Positions 1 through 10,827 of a DNA stretch of 64,000 bases are shown piece after piece. Positions within the stretch are counted from its first letter, which is position 1. Every line of letters starts with the position of its first letter. The notes below the pieces were generated by a model. It did no database searches. It was not told where the DNA came from and worked only from the letters and a program-made list of their open reading frames with translations. Both the position numbers and the translations under genes were made by a program. Source of the DNA: Tuctoria greenei (lineage: Eukaryota > Streptophyta > Magnoliopsida > Poales > Poaceae); NCBI GenBank assembly GCA_036927565.1, contig JAYESD010000001.1, positions 111,333,110-111,397,109 of the forward strand, read 5' to 3'.

Positions 1-52
1 TTCACATTATCACTGTAGTTGATAGGGATAACACATTTTTGTTGTCTTTTGT

Positions 53-1160
53 TTGCTACTAACAATGGCAGGAGAAGACAATGATGACGAATGTGTTCAA
101 CATGCTGAGTTACATGATATGATAAACACCATGATAGATATGTGCGCCAAATACAACGCATCAACGGAGGAGTCATTGACGAACTTGACTTGCCAACTTG
201 ATGACCTTGCTCTTCAGATGAATACTTTTGAGGCTCGGTTGCCTCTCGCTGGAAGACATGAAGACAATGCTTTTGATGATACGGAAGATCACAATAATCA
301 GCCAAGACTACCACTTTATCGTCGAGGTATGGGAGGTAATAATCATCATAATAGTTATAATCATCCTCCTGATGATCCTTTTGCTAAAGTGAAATTTAGT
401 ATACCCTCTTTTTCTGGTGCTTATGATGCTGAGGTTTATCTTGATTGGGATATGACAGTAGAGCAAAAATTTAATGCCCATCTTGTTCTTGAACAACATA
501 GAGTTCGTCAAGCCACTAGTGAGTTTAAGGACTTTGCTATCATATGGTGGAATGAACTTGTTAAAACTAGAACTGATCCTCCAACATGGGATAGATTAAA
601 GGAAGCTATGCGTGTTCGATTTGTTCCCCCATCTTTTCAGTGGGACCTTCGCAAAATTGCAGTGCTTAAACTAAGGTAACATGTCCGTAGAGTAGTATTA
701 TCAAGAGTTACAAGAGGGTATGCCGCATTGTGGGGTAGTAGAGGACATGGATGATAAAATAGCTCGTTTTTATGGGGGGTTGAGCCGTGAAATTCAGGAC
801 ATTGTTGATTACAAGGAATATGATATTGTTAATAGATTGTTTTAGCTTGCTATGTTGGCAGAAAAAGAATTGCAGGGCCGACAACAACAGCAACAACGCA
901 TGAGGAGCAATTTCACGCAGCGTTCGACGTCTACAACATCCAAATCAACTCCATCTTCGACCCCCCATGCAGCAACTACTCCATCCAATGGCGGCCAATG
1001 AACTACACCTGCTGCTCCACCTTCTTGCGTGCCGAAGGGCAGCAAGGCAACATCATTCAAGCCTTCGTTGTCCACTCCTTCTATGAGTCGTACTTCCGAC
1101 ATTAACTGTCACCGCTGCCAGGGACTTGGTCATATGATGAGAGATTGCCCGAGCAAACGA
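53..1160 (+). pseudogene. gag capsid protein remnant with CCHC zinc knuckle (gypsy)
   Basis: The ATG at 53 opens 208 codons of a gag protein: an acidic N-terminus, then a retrotrans_gag-like segment (ending FAIIWWNELV and later WDRLKEAMRVRFVP). A stop at 677-679 ends the first frame, and recognisable gag sequence (ARFYGGLSREIQDIV, then AEKELQGRQQQQQ) continues after it in another frame. A CCHC zinc knuckle (CHRCQGLGHMMRDC) lies at about 1108-1149. Gag forms the virus-like particle and the knuckle binds the element RNA. At least one stop and one frameshift make this a pseudogene. Confidence 0.8.
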
Positions 1161-2014
1161 GCATATATAGCACGCAACGATGGCGGGTATGATAGTACTT
1201 CAGATGTTGAAGATGAATATTCTATTTGTACTGACTTTACAGATCCAAATGACGAACACACCGAAGAAGAGGTACTTGGTACAGCGGCGACAGAGAACTA
1301 TAAGAGCATCATTGTGCAGCGTGCCTTGAGCTCCAAAGTGGAGGCCGACGACAAGCTACAATGGCACAACCTCTTCCACATGTTTCTCATCGTCAAGGAC
1401 TGCCGTGTACACACTATAATTGATGGGGGTAGCTGCAATAACTTGGAGAACATGGATGTCGTCAAGAAACTTGTTTTGACAACAAGAGCACACCCTCATC
1501 CATACCACATTCAATGGTTCAACAACAGCGGTAAGGTTTGGGTAACACAAACGGCGAGATAACATTTTTCAATTGGTTCTTACCATGATTTTCCTGATTT
1601 TGATGTCGTGCCTATGGATGCTTGTTCTCTTTTATTTGGTCGTCATTGGGAATTTGATACAGATGCTATTCATCATGGTAGAACTAATAAATATACTCTC
1701 AAGCATAAAGGAAAGAAAATCACTTTGCTCCCCATGACTCCTACCGAAATTGTGCATTTTGAGAAGAGTAAAATACGTGATGTCAAATCAACAAACTAGA
1801 ATCTGAAAATCAGCAAGTCATTAAGTTAAATCACAATTGTTGCTCGCAACTAAATCTGACCTTGCTGATTTATTCGATGCTAAGGGGATGTGCTATGCTT
1901 TAGTATGCAAAGAAGCCATGTTTTCACTTCATGAATTGTCTATTGCATTGCCCTCTGCTGTTGCTAACCTTTTGCAGGAGTTTGAAGATGTGTTTCCCTC
2001 CGAGATACCCCACC
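1161..2014 (+). pseudogene. Aspartic protease region (gypsy)
   Basis: Downstream of the zinc knuckle, the reading frame encodes HTIIDGGSCNNL near 1408-1445. This corresponds to the aspartic protease active site, with Asp-Gly-Gly where many families have Asp-Ser/Thr-Gly. The C-terminal protease part (DACSLLFGRHWEFD at about 1616-1657) is in a different frame after a stop at 1560. A linker toward the reverse transcriptase follows (LPSAVANLLQEFEDVFPSEI, around 1954-2013). In active elements the enzyme cleaves the Gag-Pol polyprotein; here the frame is broken at least twice. Confidence 0.75.
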
Positions 2015-3300
2015 CATGAGAGGCATTGAACACAAGATCGATTTGATTCCAGGAGCATGCTTGCCAAATCGTGCTGCATACAGAGCGAATCCAGAGGAAA
2101 CTAAGGAAATTCAGCGACAAGTCCAAGATCTTTTGAACCGCGGGTACATTCCTGAAAGCCTTATCCCTTGTTACGTTCCTGTTCTATAGGTTCATAAGAA
2201 ACATGGTAGTTGGCGCATGTGTGTTGATTATCGAGCGATTTATAACATCACCATTCGATATCGTTATCCTATTCCTCGCTTAGATGACATGCTTGATGAA
2301 TTGAGTGGTGCTATCATATTCACAAAAAATTGACTTGTGTAGTGGATACCACCAAATTACAATGGCACTATGAGATGAATTGAAAACTGCATTTGAAACC
2401 AAGTTTTGACTATATGAGTGGTTAGTCATGTCTTTTGGTTTAACTAATACACCCAACACCTTTATGTGATTAATGAACGAGGTTTTATAAGTTTTCATTG
2501 GACAATTTGTGGTGGTTTACTTTGATGGTATCCTCATTTATAGCAAGTCATATGATGAACATCTTGATCATTTACGTGCTGTTTTTACTGTTTTGAGAGA
2601 TGCACGTTTGTTTGGTAACCTCGAAAAGTGCTTCTTTTGCACCAATCGAGTCTCGTTTCTTGGCTATGTCATTTCCTCTCCGGTAATTGAGATGGATGAG
2701 GCAAAAATTGACGCGATCACTAGCTGGCCAGCCCCAACAACTGTCACGTAGGTTCGTAGTTTTCTAGGTCGTGCAGGTTTTTATCGCCGTTTTTTGCGGG
2801 ATTTCAGCACCATTGCAGCACCTCTGCATGAGCTAGCGAAGAAGGGAGTGCCGTTTTGATGGGACGAACAGCAGCAACAAACTTTTGATGCCCTCAAATC
2901 CAAGCTTACACAAGCTCCATTGCTACAACTTTCTGATTTTGACAAGACCTTTGAGCTAGAACGCGATGCAAGCGGCATTGGTATTGGAGGCATTCTCATA
3001 CAAGGAGGTAAACCCGTTGCTTTCTTTAGTGAAAAACATCATAGTCCTTCTCTGAATTATTCTACTTATGATAAGGAATTGTATGCCTAAGTGCGAGTAT
3101 TACAAACTTCGCAACATTATCTTTGGTCTAAGGAGTTTGTCGTACATTCCGATCATGAATAATTGAAGTATCTTAAGTGTCAAACCAATCTGAATAAATG
3201 ACATGCTAAATGGATTGAGTTCATAGATTCGTTTCCATACATCATTAAGCATAAGAAAGGGAAGGAAAATGTCACCGTCGATGCATTATCTAGACGTTAT
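2015..3300 (+). pseudogene. Reverse transcriptase and RNase H (gypsy), catalytic motif damaged
   Basis: Fragments of the RT palm and fingers run from about 2015 to 2750 across several frames. The catalytic box reads YFDGILIYS (about 2518-2544). The second catalytic aspartate of the usual Tyr-x-Asp-Asp box is glycine, so this copy could not polymerise DNA even if its frame were intact. RNase H follows (FLGRAGFYRRFLRDFS near 2760, then ELERDASGIGIGG near 2952), with stops at about 2857, 3088, 3162 and 3199. The domain order supports gypsy rather than copia. Confidence 0.8.
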
Positions 3301-3303
3301 ACC

Positions 3304-4773
3304 ATGTTGTCCCAACTTGATCATAAAATCTTTGGTTTGGAAACAATAAAAGCATTATATCCTACTGATTTGGACTTCAAATATGCTTTTGAAAATTATA
3401 GAGAAGGAAGAACATTGAATAAATATGTGCTACGAGAGGGTCTCCTCTATCGTGCTAACAAGCTATGCGTTCCAGCTAGCTCCGTTCGTCTACTACTTTT
3501 GCAGGAAGCACATGGAGGAGGTTTGATGGGACATTTTGGAGTGAAGAAAACTGAAGACATGTTGTCCACACACTTCTTTTGGCCAAAGATGAGGTGTGAT
3601 GTCGAGCGCTACGTGTCACGATGCACTACTTGCAATAAAGCTAAGTCTCGCCTTAACCCAAATGATCTTTATATGCCTCTTCCTGTTCCTAGTGTACTAT
3701 GAGAGCATATTTCTATGTCCTTTGTTTTGGAATTGCCTAGGACTAAGAGGAGGAGGGATAGTATTTTTGTAGTTGTTGATCGTTTCTCAAAAATGGCACA
3801 CTTTATATCTTGTCATAAGAATGATAATACCTCACACATTGCTGATTTATTTATGACGGATATTGTTCGTTTACATGGTGTGCCAAATACCATTGTTTCT
3901 GATCGTGATGCAAAATTTTGAAGTCATTTTCGGAGAACTTTGTGGTATAAATTGGGAACCAAGTTGCTGTTTTCAATTACATGTCACCCACAAACGGATG
4001 GACAAACTGAGGTAGTTAATCCTACTTTATCCACTATGTTGCAGGCTGTCTTGAAAACAAATTTGAAGTTGTGGGAGGAGTGTTTACAACACATAGAATT
4101 TTCTTACAACAGATCCGTTCACTCCACGATGAAGGTAAGTCCATTCCATGTAGTGTATGGTTTTAATCCCCGTGCTCCTATTGATTTACTACCTTTGCCT
4201 CCTTTTAAAACTATAAATTTAGGTGCTACACAATGATCTGAATTCATTCTTAAGATGCATGAAACTACAAAGAAAAATATAGAAAAGATGAATGAGAAGT
4301 ATAGGATTGCAGGTAGTAAAGGTAGAAAAGAAGTAAAACATAAACCGGGTGATTTGGTGTGGTTACATTTGAGAAAAGAGCGATTCCCTGACTTGAGAAA
4401 ATCTAAAATTATGCCACAAGCTGCTGGTCCTTTTAAGATTGTTGAAAAGATTAATGATAATGCATATAAGCTTGAGTTGCCTCCCGATTTTGGGGTTAGT
4501 CCCACATTTAACACTTCAGATTTCTGACCGTACTTGGGAGAAGAAGATGAACTTTAGTCGAGGATGACTTCAATTCAAGAGGGGGAGGTTGATGAGGACA
4601 TCACAACAGCGGAGACGCACATTGAACTGCAAGGACCAATCACAAGAGCACGAGCATGGTTAATAAATCAGCAGGTGAAATCGTTCCTAACTTCCTTTGC
4701 ATGTGAGTTTGAGAATAGATTGCTATGTAATGATTTAATTATTATTAGGAAAAATGAAGAAGATCAAAAGTGA
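3304..4773 (+). pseudogene. Integrase (gypsy) with C-terminus running into the 3' LTR
   Basis: The zinc-binding HHCC region lies at about 3510-3650 (histidines in EAHGGGLMGHFG, cysteines in RCTTCNKAK). The catalytic core follows, with aspartates in VVVDRFSKMAHF and SDRDAKF and the glutamate in QTDGQTEVVN. The C-terminal GPF/Y-type segment (KPGDLVWLHLRKERFP ... AAGPFKIVEKI) lies at about 4345-4460. The frame continues past a stop at 4525-4527 through the polypurine tract to about 4770, inside the LTR. Stops at 3700, 3919, 4234 and 4525 disable it. The enzyme would insert element cDNA into the genome. Confidence 0.82.
4577..4588 (+). other. Polypurine tract of the CRM-like element
   Basis: The purine run AAGAGGGGGAGG lies immediately 5' of the TGATGAGGAC start of the LTR. 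This is the expected site of plus-strand priming in reverse transcription and fixes the left edge of the LTR. It sits inside the pol reading frame. Confidence 0.75.
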
Positions 4774-5451
4774 AGAGAAGAGGCCTTGGGAACATGGAGA
4801 ATCTGCTGGGACGTCCACAAGTTGATGGAATCAGTTTACAACTCGGACTTGTGCTCAACTTGGAGTCCAGGAGCAGTCCAACTTAAAACAGACGCTCAGG
4901 CTGCATACGGACTTCGTTTTTAACGTTCCACATATGCATGGAAAGTGGACAAGATAAATTTTCCAATGGCTGTGGTCCCACCTCAAAATTCATCCGCAGT
5001 CATTAGGAATCGTCGAAACAAGTCGAATCCAGATTTGTGTCTAGTGCTGCGCCACCAAAGCCGGCCTTTGGGCCTTGTATCCCATATTAGTCCATTAGGA
5101 GCGCATCTAAGTGTGTTTTTGCCGAACCCTAGCCTCTAAATACTACAGCCGCCGGTCATATTCGGTGGGTTTTTCTTAGATCAATAATATCGCCGTTCTA
5201 CGGCTTGTGAGGCCCCAACTTCGCAATTTCAGATTGTGTCTTCGACGTTCTTGCTTGTGTTCTCGGTTGCACTAGCAGGGATTAGCCTTCTTTGCGAGGT
5301 CAAGCGTGTGCAGCACAGTTGAGAACTAACAGTGCAGTGTTGTAGTGATTGTAAAGGTACTCAAACTGCTCGAGTGGCGCAGATCATCAACGTCAAGTTC
5401 TCCATCCCAATCAACTTACCTTTCGGAAGATCGGGCCTAAACTACTCATCA
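4590..5451 (+). repeat. 3' LTR of the CRM-like gypsy element
   Basis: The LTR opens TGATGAGGACATC directly after the polypurine tract. The right edge is placed at the CA of CTACTCATCA because the sequence character changes there, giving about 862 bp. It contains a TATA-like CTCTAAATA near 5131-5139 and the last part of pol. The 5' LTR is absent from the window, so the edges cannot be checked against a partner and the right edge is the less certain one. Confidence 0.65.
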
Positions 5452-7329
5452 TGATCAGCCATAAGAAAAGCATTGGAGGAGTTCTACTCCATACAAAAAA
5501 AATGAAACTTGGCCAGAATCCTCAACTAGTATCCTATTGCTTCCAGTAAAATTTCAGGGCCATTGAGTATGATTAAGTAGGGATAATAACCTGATCTTAC
5601 CAACGCTTCATGAAAATTCCCAAATTGAACACCAAGTTATTCAGAAAATTGGTAGCAACATGAAAATTCAATTGTGACCTCTATAATGCTCAGAAAACTA
5701 TGAAACAAATTTCGCTAGACTCATAGTGACCTACCCTAACTGTTTGTCAAGTCAAATATCCTGTCAGGCCTAGTATAATTCATTGGTAATACCATTTCGA
5801 AGAAAGGGACTAGGATTTTTCCTGAACAGCAATTGTGGCTTAAAAATCTGAAATTTTCACCATCATAGTCCTCTATTCTTACCAGTCTACTGTTTAAATG
5901 TCAACTTCAGTGGAATTCATTTTCATTGGACATAAATTCTGTTAATTTCATAGTCTATGGATCGCCATATAAATAGTGTGCATTTTATTCATTTCGCTAG
6001 CAACTATTCGCGAGGAGACGCAGGTGCCGAATTACTTCATCCCTCCAGAGGTGGAATTTGACTTTTATCAGCAACAAGGCAAGCCCCGAATGCATCTAAA
6101 ATTTTTTATTAACTCACTTTTATAATAATATCTTGATATGGATGATTATTGCATGAGGTCAATGGATGTTTGAAAATCCAATTGCATAGCCAAATGCTCC
6201 TATCAGGGATGGGTAGAAGTAGTGATATGATATTAGGATTATTATGCTGAGTTCTACATTGGGAAGGGAATTGTGGAAAGGAACTGGGAATTCTTCACTA
6301 AAGGGGAAAATGAGACCGAGCAAGCGGGTAGGAAGCGGCAGATTGGAGATCTGTGCACATTGGCCTGCCTGTGTTGGTTAAAGACCGTAGCGTGTGCGGC
6401 CCTACTGGACAAGTTTGAACTTGTACCGGATGCATATTTGATCTATAGGACCCAGGAAACCGATGTAACATGTTAACCTGGATATTGAGGCATACCCCAC
6501 CGTCTTAGACACCACGCATGTCGACGGGAGGGTAGAGATCACTGCGGTATAAGGTCGTCATGTGAGGCTTGCTGCTGGGATGGTGGGACCGGTTCAATGC
6601 TTGTGTGTCTTGTGAAAGGTTGTTGTGTACAACATTAACAGAAGTGTTCGCTCCTCTTGTAGACGGGTGTACTGACGTGCAAGCCGGGTCTATCTCTATT
6701 AGAATCACCGTCGCTCGCAGGAGGGAGTATACTTTTCGATGAGTTGTGATGTAGTAATTAACTTGCACTTGATTAATATGCTTCTTGTAATCTTTGATCA
6801 ACAACTTCTAGGGTTAAGATTCATTGTCCACTAAAGTTATTTTTATAAGTCTACAACATGTTAATCAAGAACTTGAGCTAAAACAAGATTAGTATTACAC
6901 GCTTTACTTTATGTTACTATTACATTACATCTTCCGAGTTTGACATGTAGAGTTTTCTAACTAGAAAAGTCGGTTAAGTCTTACTGAGCATAAGCTCAAG
7001 GTTTTTTTGATCCAATCTTCGCCAGGTAACGTTGCATACGGCAGCGTTATGGATGAGGGTGATCCGAGTGAGGCAGCACCCGATGAGGGTTGCGAAGCCC
7101 ACTGAGAACCCTACACGCCGTCGTGAGTTTTGGTTGTGACTAAAGCGAAGTGTCTGAGGGTCAGATGACTTAGCTACTGCTTACTATAGCTTATAGTTCG
7201 TGAGTGTATTCTTATCTTTCTGCTGCTTGTACTGAGGTACACTATTTGTAACTCCAAAATTCTATGGAATAAAAGCCCTTTGTATTGTAAATGTGTATTC
7301 TCTGTGTTGTGCTATTAGGTGTCGCATCA
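5452..7329. other. Unclassified intergenic or old repeat DNA
   Basis: No convincing protein domain was found over nearly 1.9 kb. A short open stretch at about 5997-6085 reads TIREETQVPNYFIPPEVEFD and resembles an exon, but no gene context supports it. From about 6230 to 7329 the sequence looks like an LTR or a non-autonomous element (transcript-leader-like text, and GAATAAA near 7267), but I could not find matching ends or a target duplication. The short open frames at 6273-6476 and 6505-6804 resemble no family I know. Confidence 0.4.
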
Positions 7330-7374
7330 TATGACACCACCCAATGCGATTCCTGGAGTGTCAAGACTGTGGTC

Positions 7375-8320
7375 CCCATAGCTGGCCAGTTGAAAGGGGA
7401 GACTATTGTCATCCGGCGGTCATCGAGAATTGGTACGTTCGGTACTAAGCTCCATCCCTATATATACTCTTACTGCGCTGAAGGTTCCCAAGAAAGTGAT
7501 CACTGGATTGGATAAATTATGTCGTTGTTTTCTCTGGTTTGGTGCGCATGGGATTCATGGGGACTCCTGCATGGTGCACTGGTCCAAGGTCTGTTGCCTG
7601 ACACAATTTGGAGGCTTGGGTGTTCTCGACCATCATAGGTTCAGTCGAGCGCTTTGCCTTCAAAGGCGTTGGCTTCGGTGGACGGCCCCTACAAGACCGT
7701 GGTGCGGCTCGGAGACACCTCTGGACGGTGCAGATGAGGATTTATTTGCAATGGCAACCCATGTTACCATCCACAGTGGAACAACAACCTTCTTTTGGAC
7801 CTCAAACTGGTCAGGTGTCTCCCCTTTGAAGTCCCAATTTCTGGACCTATTCAGCCATAGTCGAAGGAAAAGCAGAACTATGGCACATGCCCTAACAAGC
7901 GGAGCTTGGACTTGGGACTTGGCATACGATCTCAAGCTCCTGCTGATAAAAAGTATGGTCCGGATCTAGGGGCTTCTGCATGAAGAAATTTTTGATCTGG
8001 ACAACGCGCGACCCGACGCCATCATCTAGGCGGCCTATTCGTCTGGCAAATACACTTCGAGATCGGCGTACCTTCTTTAGTTTCAAGGAAGTATAAGGTC
8101 CACCTGCCCTGATCTGATATGGAAGACGAAAGATCCCCCACGTTGCAAAATGTTTGCCTGGCTCTTTCTGCTCGACATAATTCGGATGGTGGCTAGGTTT
8201 CAGAGACGCAGATGGCCAACTCACTACTTCTGCCAGCTCTATCGAAGGAACCTCGAGACCGCGATGCGCTTGTTGGTGGACGTCTGGAGGCTGGTTGCGC
8301 ACCGGCTGCATCTCCAGGCC
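7375..8320 (+). pseudogene. L1 ORF2 C-terminal fragment with zf-RVT domain
   Basis: The protein runs through GHRELVRSVLSSIPIYTLTA and KVPKKVITGLDKLCRCFLW, the hallmark segment just after the RT domain of plant L1 elements. WSKVCCLTQFGGLGVLD follows, then a degraded linker, then a zinc-finger RT tail (CKMFAWLFLLDI ... HYFCQLYRRNLETAMRLLVD) near 8145-8280. At least two frameshifts and a stop at about 7967 break it. The endonuclease and RT catalytic parts are missing because of 5' truncation. In active L1s ORF2 carries out target-primed reverse transcription. Confidence 0.8.
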
Positions 8321-8414
8321 CTTGTGTTGGAATAAATGGGCTAGGCCCAATATTTATTTCAAAGTCGACTGCCAGATCTCCAGGTTCGTCTGGAGGCTGG
8401 TTGCGCACTGGCTG
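8278..8414 (+). repeat. Duplicated LINE-A/copia junction
   Basis: The LINE text GGCTGCATCTCCAGG followed a few bases later by the copia LTR start TGTTGGAATAAATGGGC occurs twice. One copy is at about 8305-8363, where the LTR stops after about 40 bp. The other is at 8922-8990, where the LTR is complete. LINE text CTGGAGGCTGGTTGCGCAC also occurs twice (about 8287 and 8390). A segment spanning the junction was therefore duplicated after copia-A inserted. The right copy was later split by a solo LTR. Confidence 0.65.
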
Positions 8415-8921
8415 TGTTAGGAAATCAGCGGAAAGCTACTCTAGCAACTCTACCGCATCACCCAGGAAACATGCGAGTACAGCGGTCATGGATCGTTACC
8501 ACTAGATGCGCAGCGCAGCGGAACGTTGATGCGCGTCGGTGTAAGGGAAGTAGACGATCTCGTTCGTCTTCTCCTCGTCCTCGTCACAGCAGCAGGTAGA
8601 CGATCACGATCGTCGTAGCCGATCAGCGCAGCAGTAGTAGCAACGCCTCCACGGAGTCCACACGTACGGAGAGGAACGCCGTGCACCAGTGTGCTAGCAC
8701 CGCGTGCGCGGTAAGGGTCTCGGCGTGAGGCCTGCGAGGGGTGGCGGCTAGGGCTGTCACGTGGTGGGATGAATAGCCCCTAACCCTACCTCTCATATTT
8801 ATAGGCGTACTAATGGGCTTTTAGGTCGCAGGCCCATTAGTACCCTAATTGCTTATGGATCAAATATCCAATAGGCCTGAACCCGAATTGTTATGATTGC
8901 CTCTTGGGCACATCACCAACA
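8415..8921. repeat. Solo LTR 1 with 5-bp target duplication
   Basis: A 507-bp segment starting TGTTAGGAAATCAGCGG and ending CACATCACCAACA is flanked on both sides by GGCTG (8410-8414 and 8922-8926). The TG...CA ends plus a perfect 5-bp duplication are diagnostic of an LTR element, and with no internal sequence it is a solo LTR left by recombination. It sits within the LINE-A/copia-A junction text. The superfamily is unassigned, although its size and ends suit copia. Confidence 0.8.
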
Positions 8922-8942
8922 GGCTGCATCTCCAGGTGCTTG

Positions 8943-9686
8943 TGTTGGAATAAATGGGCTAGGCCCCATATTTATTTCAGAAATAATTCCAATAAATCTC
9001 AAAGGCCCATTAGGGCACGAGAGGGTGGTGCTAAATGTTAAGTCTCGCATGGGAAGTGGAAGGGGCAAAACCCCTACATATAAGGAAGTGTGTTCTTCCA
9101 CTCCATGAGTGAGAGAGAAGAGGAGACGATAGGGGTGGTCCACGTGCGCTCCTCCTCCTCCTCCTCCTCCTCGCTCGCTCTCCTTGCCACGCCACATCAC
9201 GCCCCGCCCAACACATGAGCGTGCGCGCATGTCTTTGTGTGAATTCGAGCCTCGAGCCGAGCATAGATTTTATATTTTTGCGGAAATTTTATTTGGGCTT
9301 TTTGGATTCTGAATTTTGCGGCTTTCGAGACTAAGTCCGAGTCGTTGGAGACAGATGCGTCTACGACTATAGAGTCGGATCGGATGGGGGTCCTCCGGAT
9401 CGCAATCGAACCGCCTACGTAAGACTCTATAAATACGAGCATGCGCGGCAGAGCACATCGTCCCATGATCAGATTGTTCCCACGTTCGCGTTCCTTGCAC
9501 TGCCTTTTAGTCTACTCCATCCCGAGCGCTGACGTGCACCGACGATCGGGAGAGCGGATCTCCGGAAACGCTCGCCCTTGCGATCCCGCACCACAAGAGG
9601 GTGGATTAGTTATTTGGGAAGCGCTTCACGTGACTGCTCGTGTTCTTCATCATCGGTCGTCTAATGAGGAGATAAGGCACTGCGGC
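8943..9686 (+). repeat. Copia-A 5' LTR, left part
   Basis: This aligns by eye with 19220-19897. The shared start TGTTGGAATAAAT is followed by common text such as GGTGGTGCTAAAT, CATGGGAAGTGGAAGGGG and CTTTTAGTCTA. A TATA-like CTATAAATACGAGC is at about 9427-9440 and a (CTC)n microsatellite at about 9150-9173. The LTR is cut at 9686 by a Tat-type insertion and continues at 12898. Confidence 0.8.
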
Positions 9687-10827
9687 TATCGAAGTGTTAA
9701 TGCGACACTTCCCCCGGATCTGCTAAGGAGCAGCCCGCGGAACTTCTTGGTTCGGCAGGGCTTAGGCCTCAATCAAGTGTTGTAGCAGATGAGAGTATGA
9801 CACAATGGTTTTTACGTGATCCTGGCTGCATGGAGTGTAACACCCTACTCCACGGTGGGTGATATTGCTAGTATATGTGTATGCGTGTGTGTGATGTTTT
9901 GGTCCTTTGTAACGGTGGCAGTCCGGGCCTTTTATAGACAAGGCCAGACGCCTTACAAGTGGGGTCCTAGGGCCCGACAGGTGGTCCCGTGGCGATCTTA
10001 TCATAAAGATCTAAGGCTTCTCGCATAAGCTTCCTCTGACCGCGGCTTTGAAGACTCATCGTCTTGCCGCCGGAGTCATCAGTAGCCCATGTGTCGTTGC
10101 TGACATTGGTAGGGGATGTCCCGTCCAACTGTCTCTGTCGCCATAAGCTACCCACATGGCGAGGTGGGATAGACCTGCGGCATCTTCACTGTGATGCAAT
10201 TAGTCGTAGCAGTACATGACATTAGGCGTGCACCGCACCATGCGTCTGGGGAAGCCGTGTATCTTCAAGCCTTCACAGGGACAAGGCCGCCGCCCTCTTA
10301 ACTCCCGTGTCCCTCCATCTAGGGCAAGTGGCTGGACTATGTGATAGCTCGGGAGCTCACCTTTGCAGAGGAGGTCAGGTCCCACCTTGCGGACCATGTG
10401 GCGGCTCAGGAGCTCACCTCCGCGGAGGAGGTAAGGTCCCGTCCTGCAGTCCACATGGAAGCTTGAGAGCCCACCTCCCCGGAGGAGGTTAGGTCCCGCC
10501 CTGCAGGACATGTGGCAGCACAAAAGCCTACCTATACGGGAGGTGGACCGCCTGATGCCTCAAGCCACGTGGCAGCTCTGGAGTCCTATCTCGTGGGGGA
10601 GAGGGATCCTTCCCAGCTGGACACGTGGCTGCTTTGGAGCTCGTCTTCGAGGGGGAGCTGAACTCTTCCCCAGGGTCTCTTGTGGGTATCCTGAACCCCG
10701 TATCTAAGGTCGGCGGGTCCGAATCTTCTGAACACGTGGCGCCCTCAGACCCTGCCTCTGCACGAGGCGAGGTACCTAGGCGGCTCTAGCTTGTGCATGA
10801 GGGTGCCTGGTATGTCGGGTACCGACA
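9687..10827 (-). repeat. Tat-small LTR (left copy)
   Basis: At 1,141 bp this is about 200 bp longer than its partner at 11950-12892. The difference is mostly a segment around 10228-10430 that includes copies of a 57-bp repeat. CACGTGGC (G-box) motifs occur at about 10568, 10623 and 10733. Confidence 0.8.
10370..10540. repeat. 57-bp tandem repeat in Tat-small LTR
   Basis: About three units begin GAGGAGGTNAGGTCCC, each about 57 bp, at roughly 10370, 10427 and 10484, with looser copies on both sides. The right LTR (near 12490-12600) carries fewer units. Copy-number change between the two LTRs of one element suggests slippage or unequal recombination after insertion. Confidence 0.7.

Larger units (their letters stand above)
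1..5451 (+). mobile_element. Decayed Ty3/gypsy element (CRM-like chromovirus), 3' portion
   Basis: The order gag, zinc knuckle, protease, reverse transcriptase, RNase H, integrase, polypurine tract, 3' LTR is that of a Ty3/gypsy retrotransposon. The 5' LTR and primer-binding site lie left of the window. The pol reading frame runs through the polypurine tract into the LTR and ends in an acidic Glu-Gly-Glu-x-Asp-Glu-Asp-Ile-like motif followed by a Pro-Ile-Thr-Arg-Ala-Arg motif. That arrangement is known from centromeric CRM-type chromoviruses, so I place it there with moderate confidence. Stops and frameshifts break every domain, so the copy is not autonomous. Confidence 0.85.
7330..8942 (+). 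mobile_element. LINE-A (L1 type), left half, 5'-truncated
   Basis: This is the C-terminal part of an L1 ORF2 on the plus strand. It is interrupted at 8942 by copia-A and resumes at 42668. The 5' edge at about 7330 is approximate: recognisable LINE protein begins near 7375 and nothing LINE-like was seen before it. The text includes the post-RT segment and the zinc-binding reverse-transcriptase tail, which continues in sense at 42668-43568 up to a poly-A tail. It is the oldest layer of the nest. Confidence 0.8.

Noticed and set aside
7892..9500. Several overlapping minus-strand frames of 60-150 codons
   Set aside because: They cross the LINE-A end, solo LTR 1 and the copia-A LTR, share no domain, and are explained by GC-rich LTR sequence.
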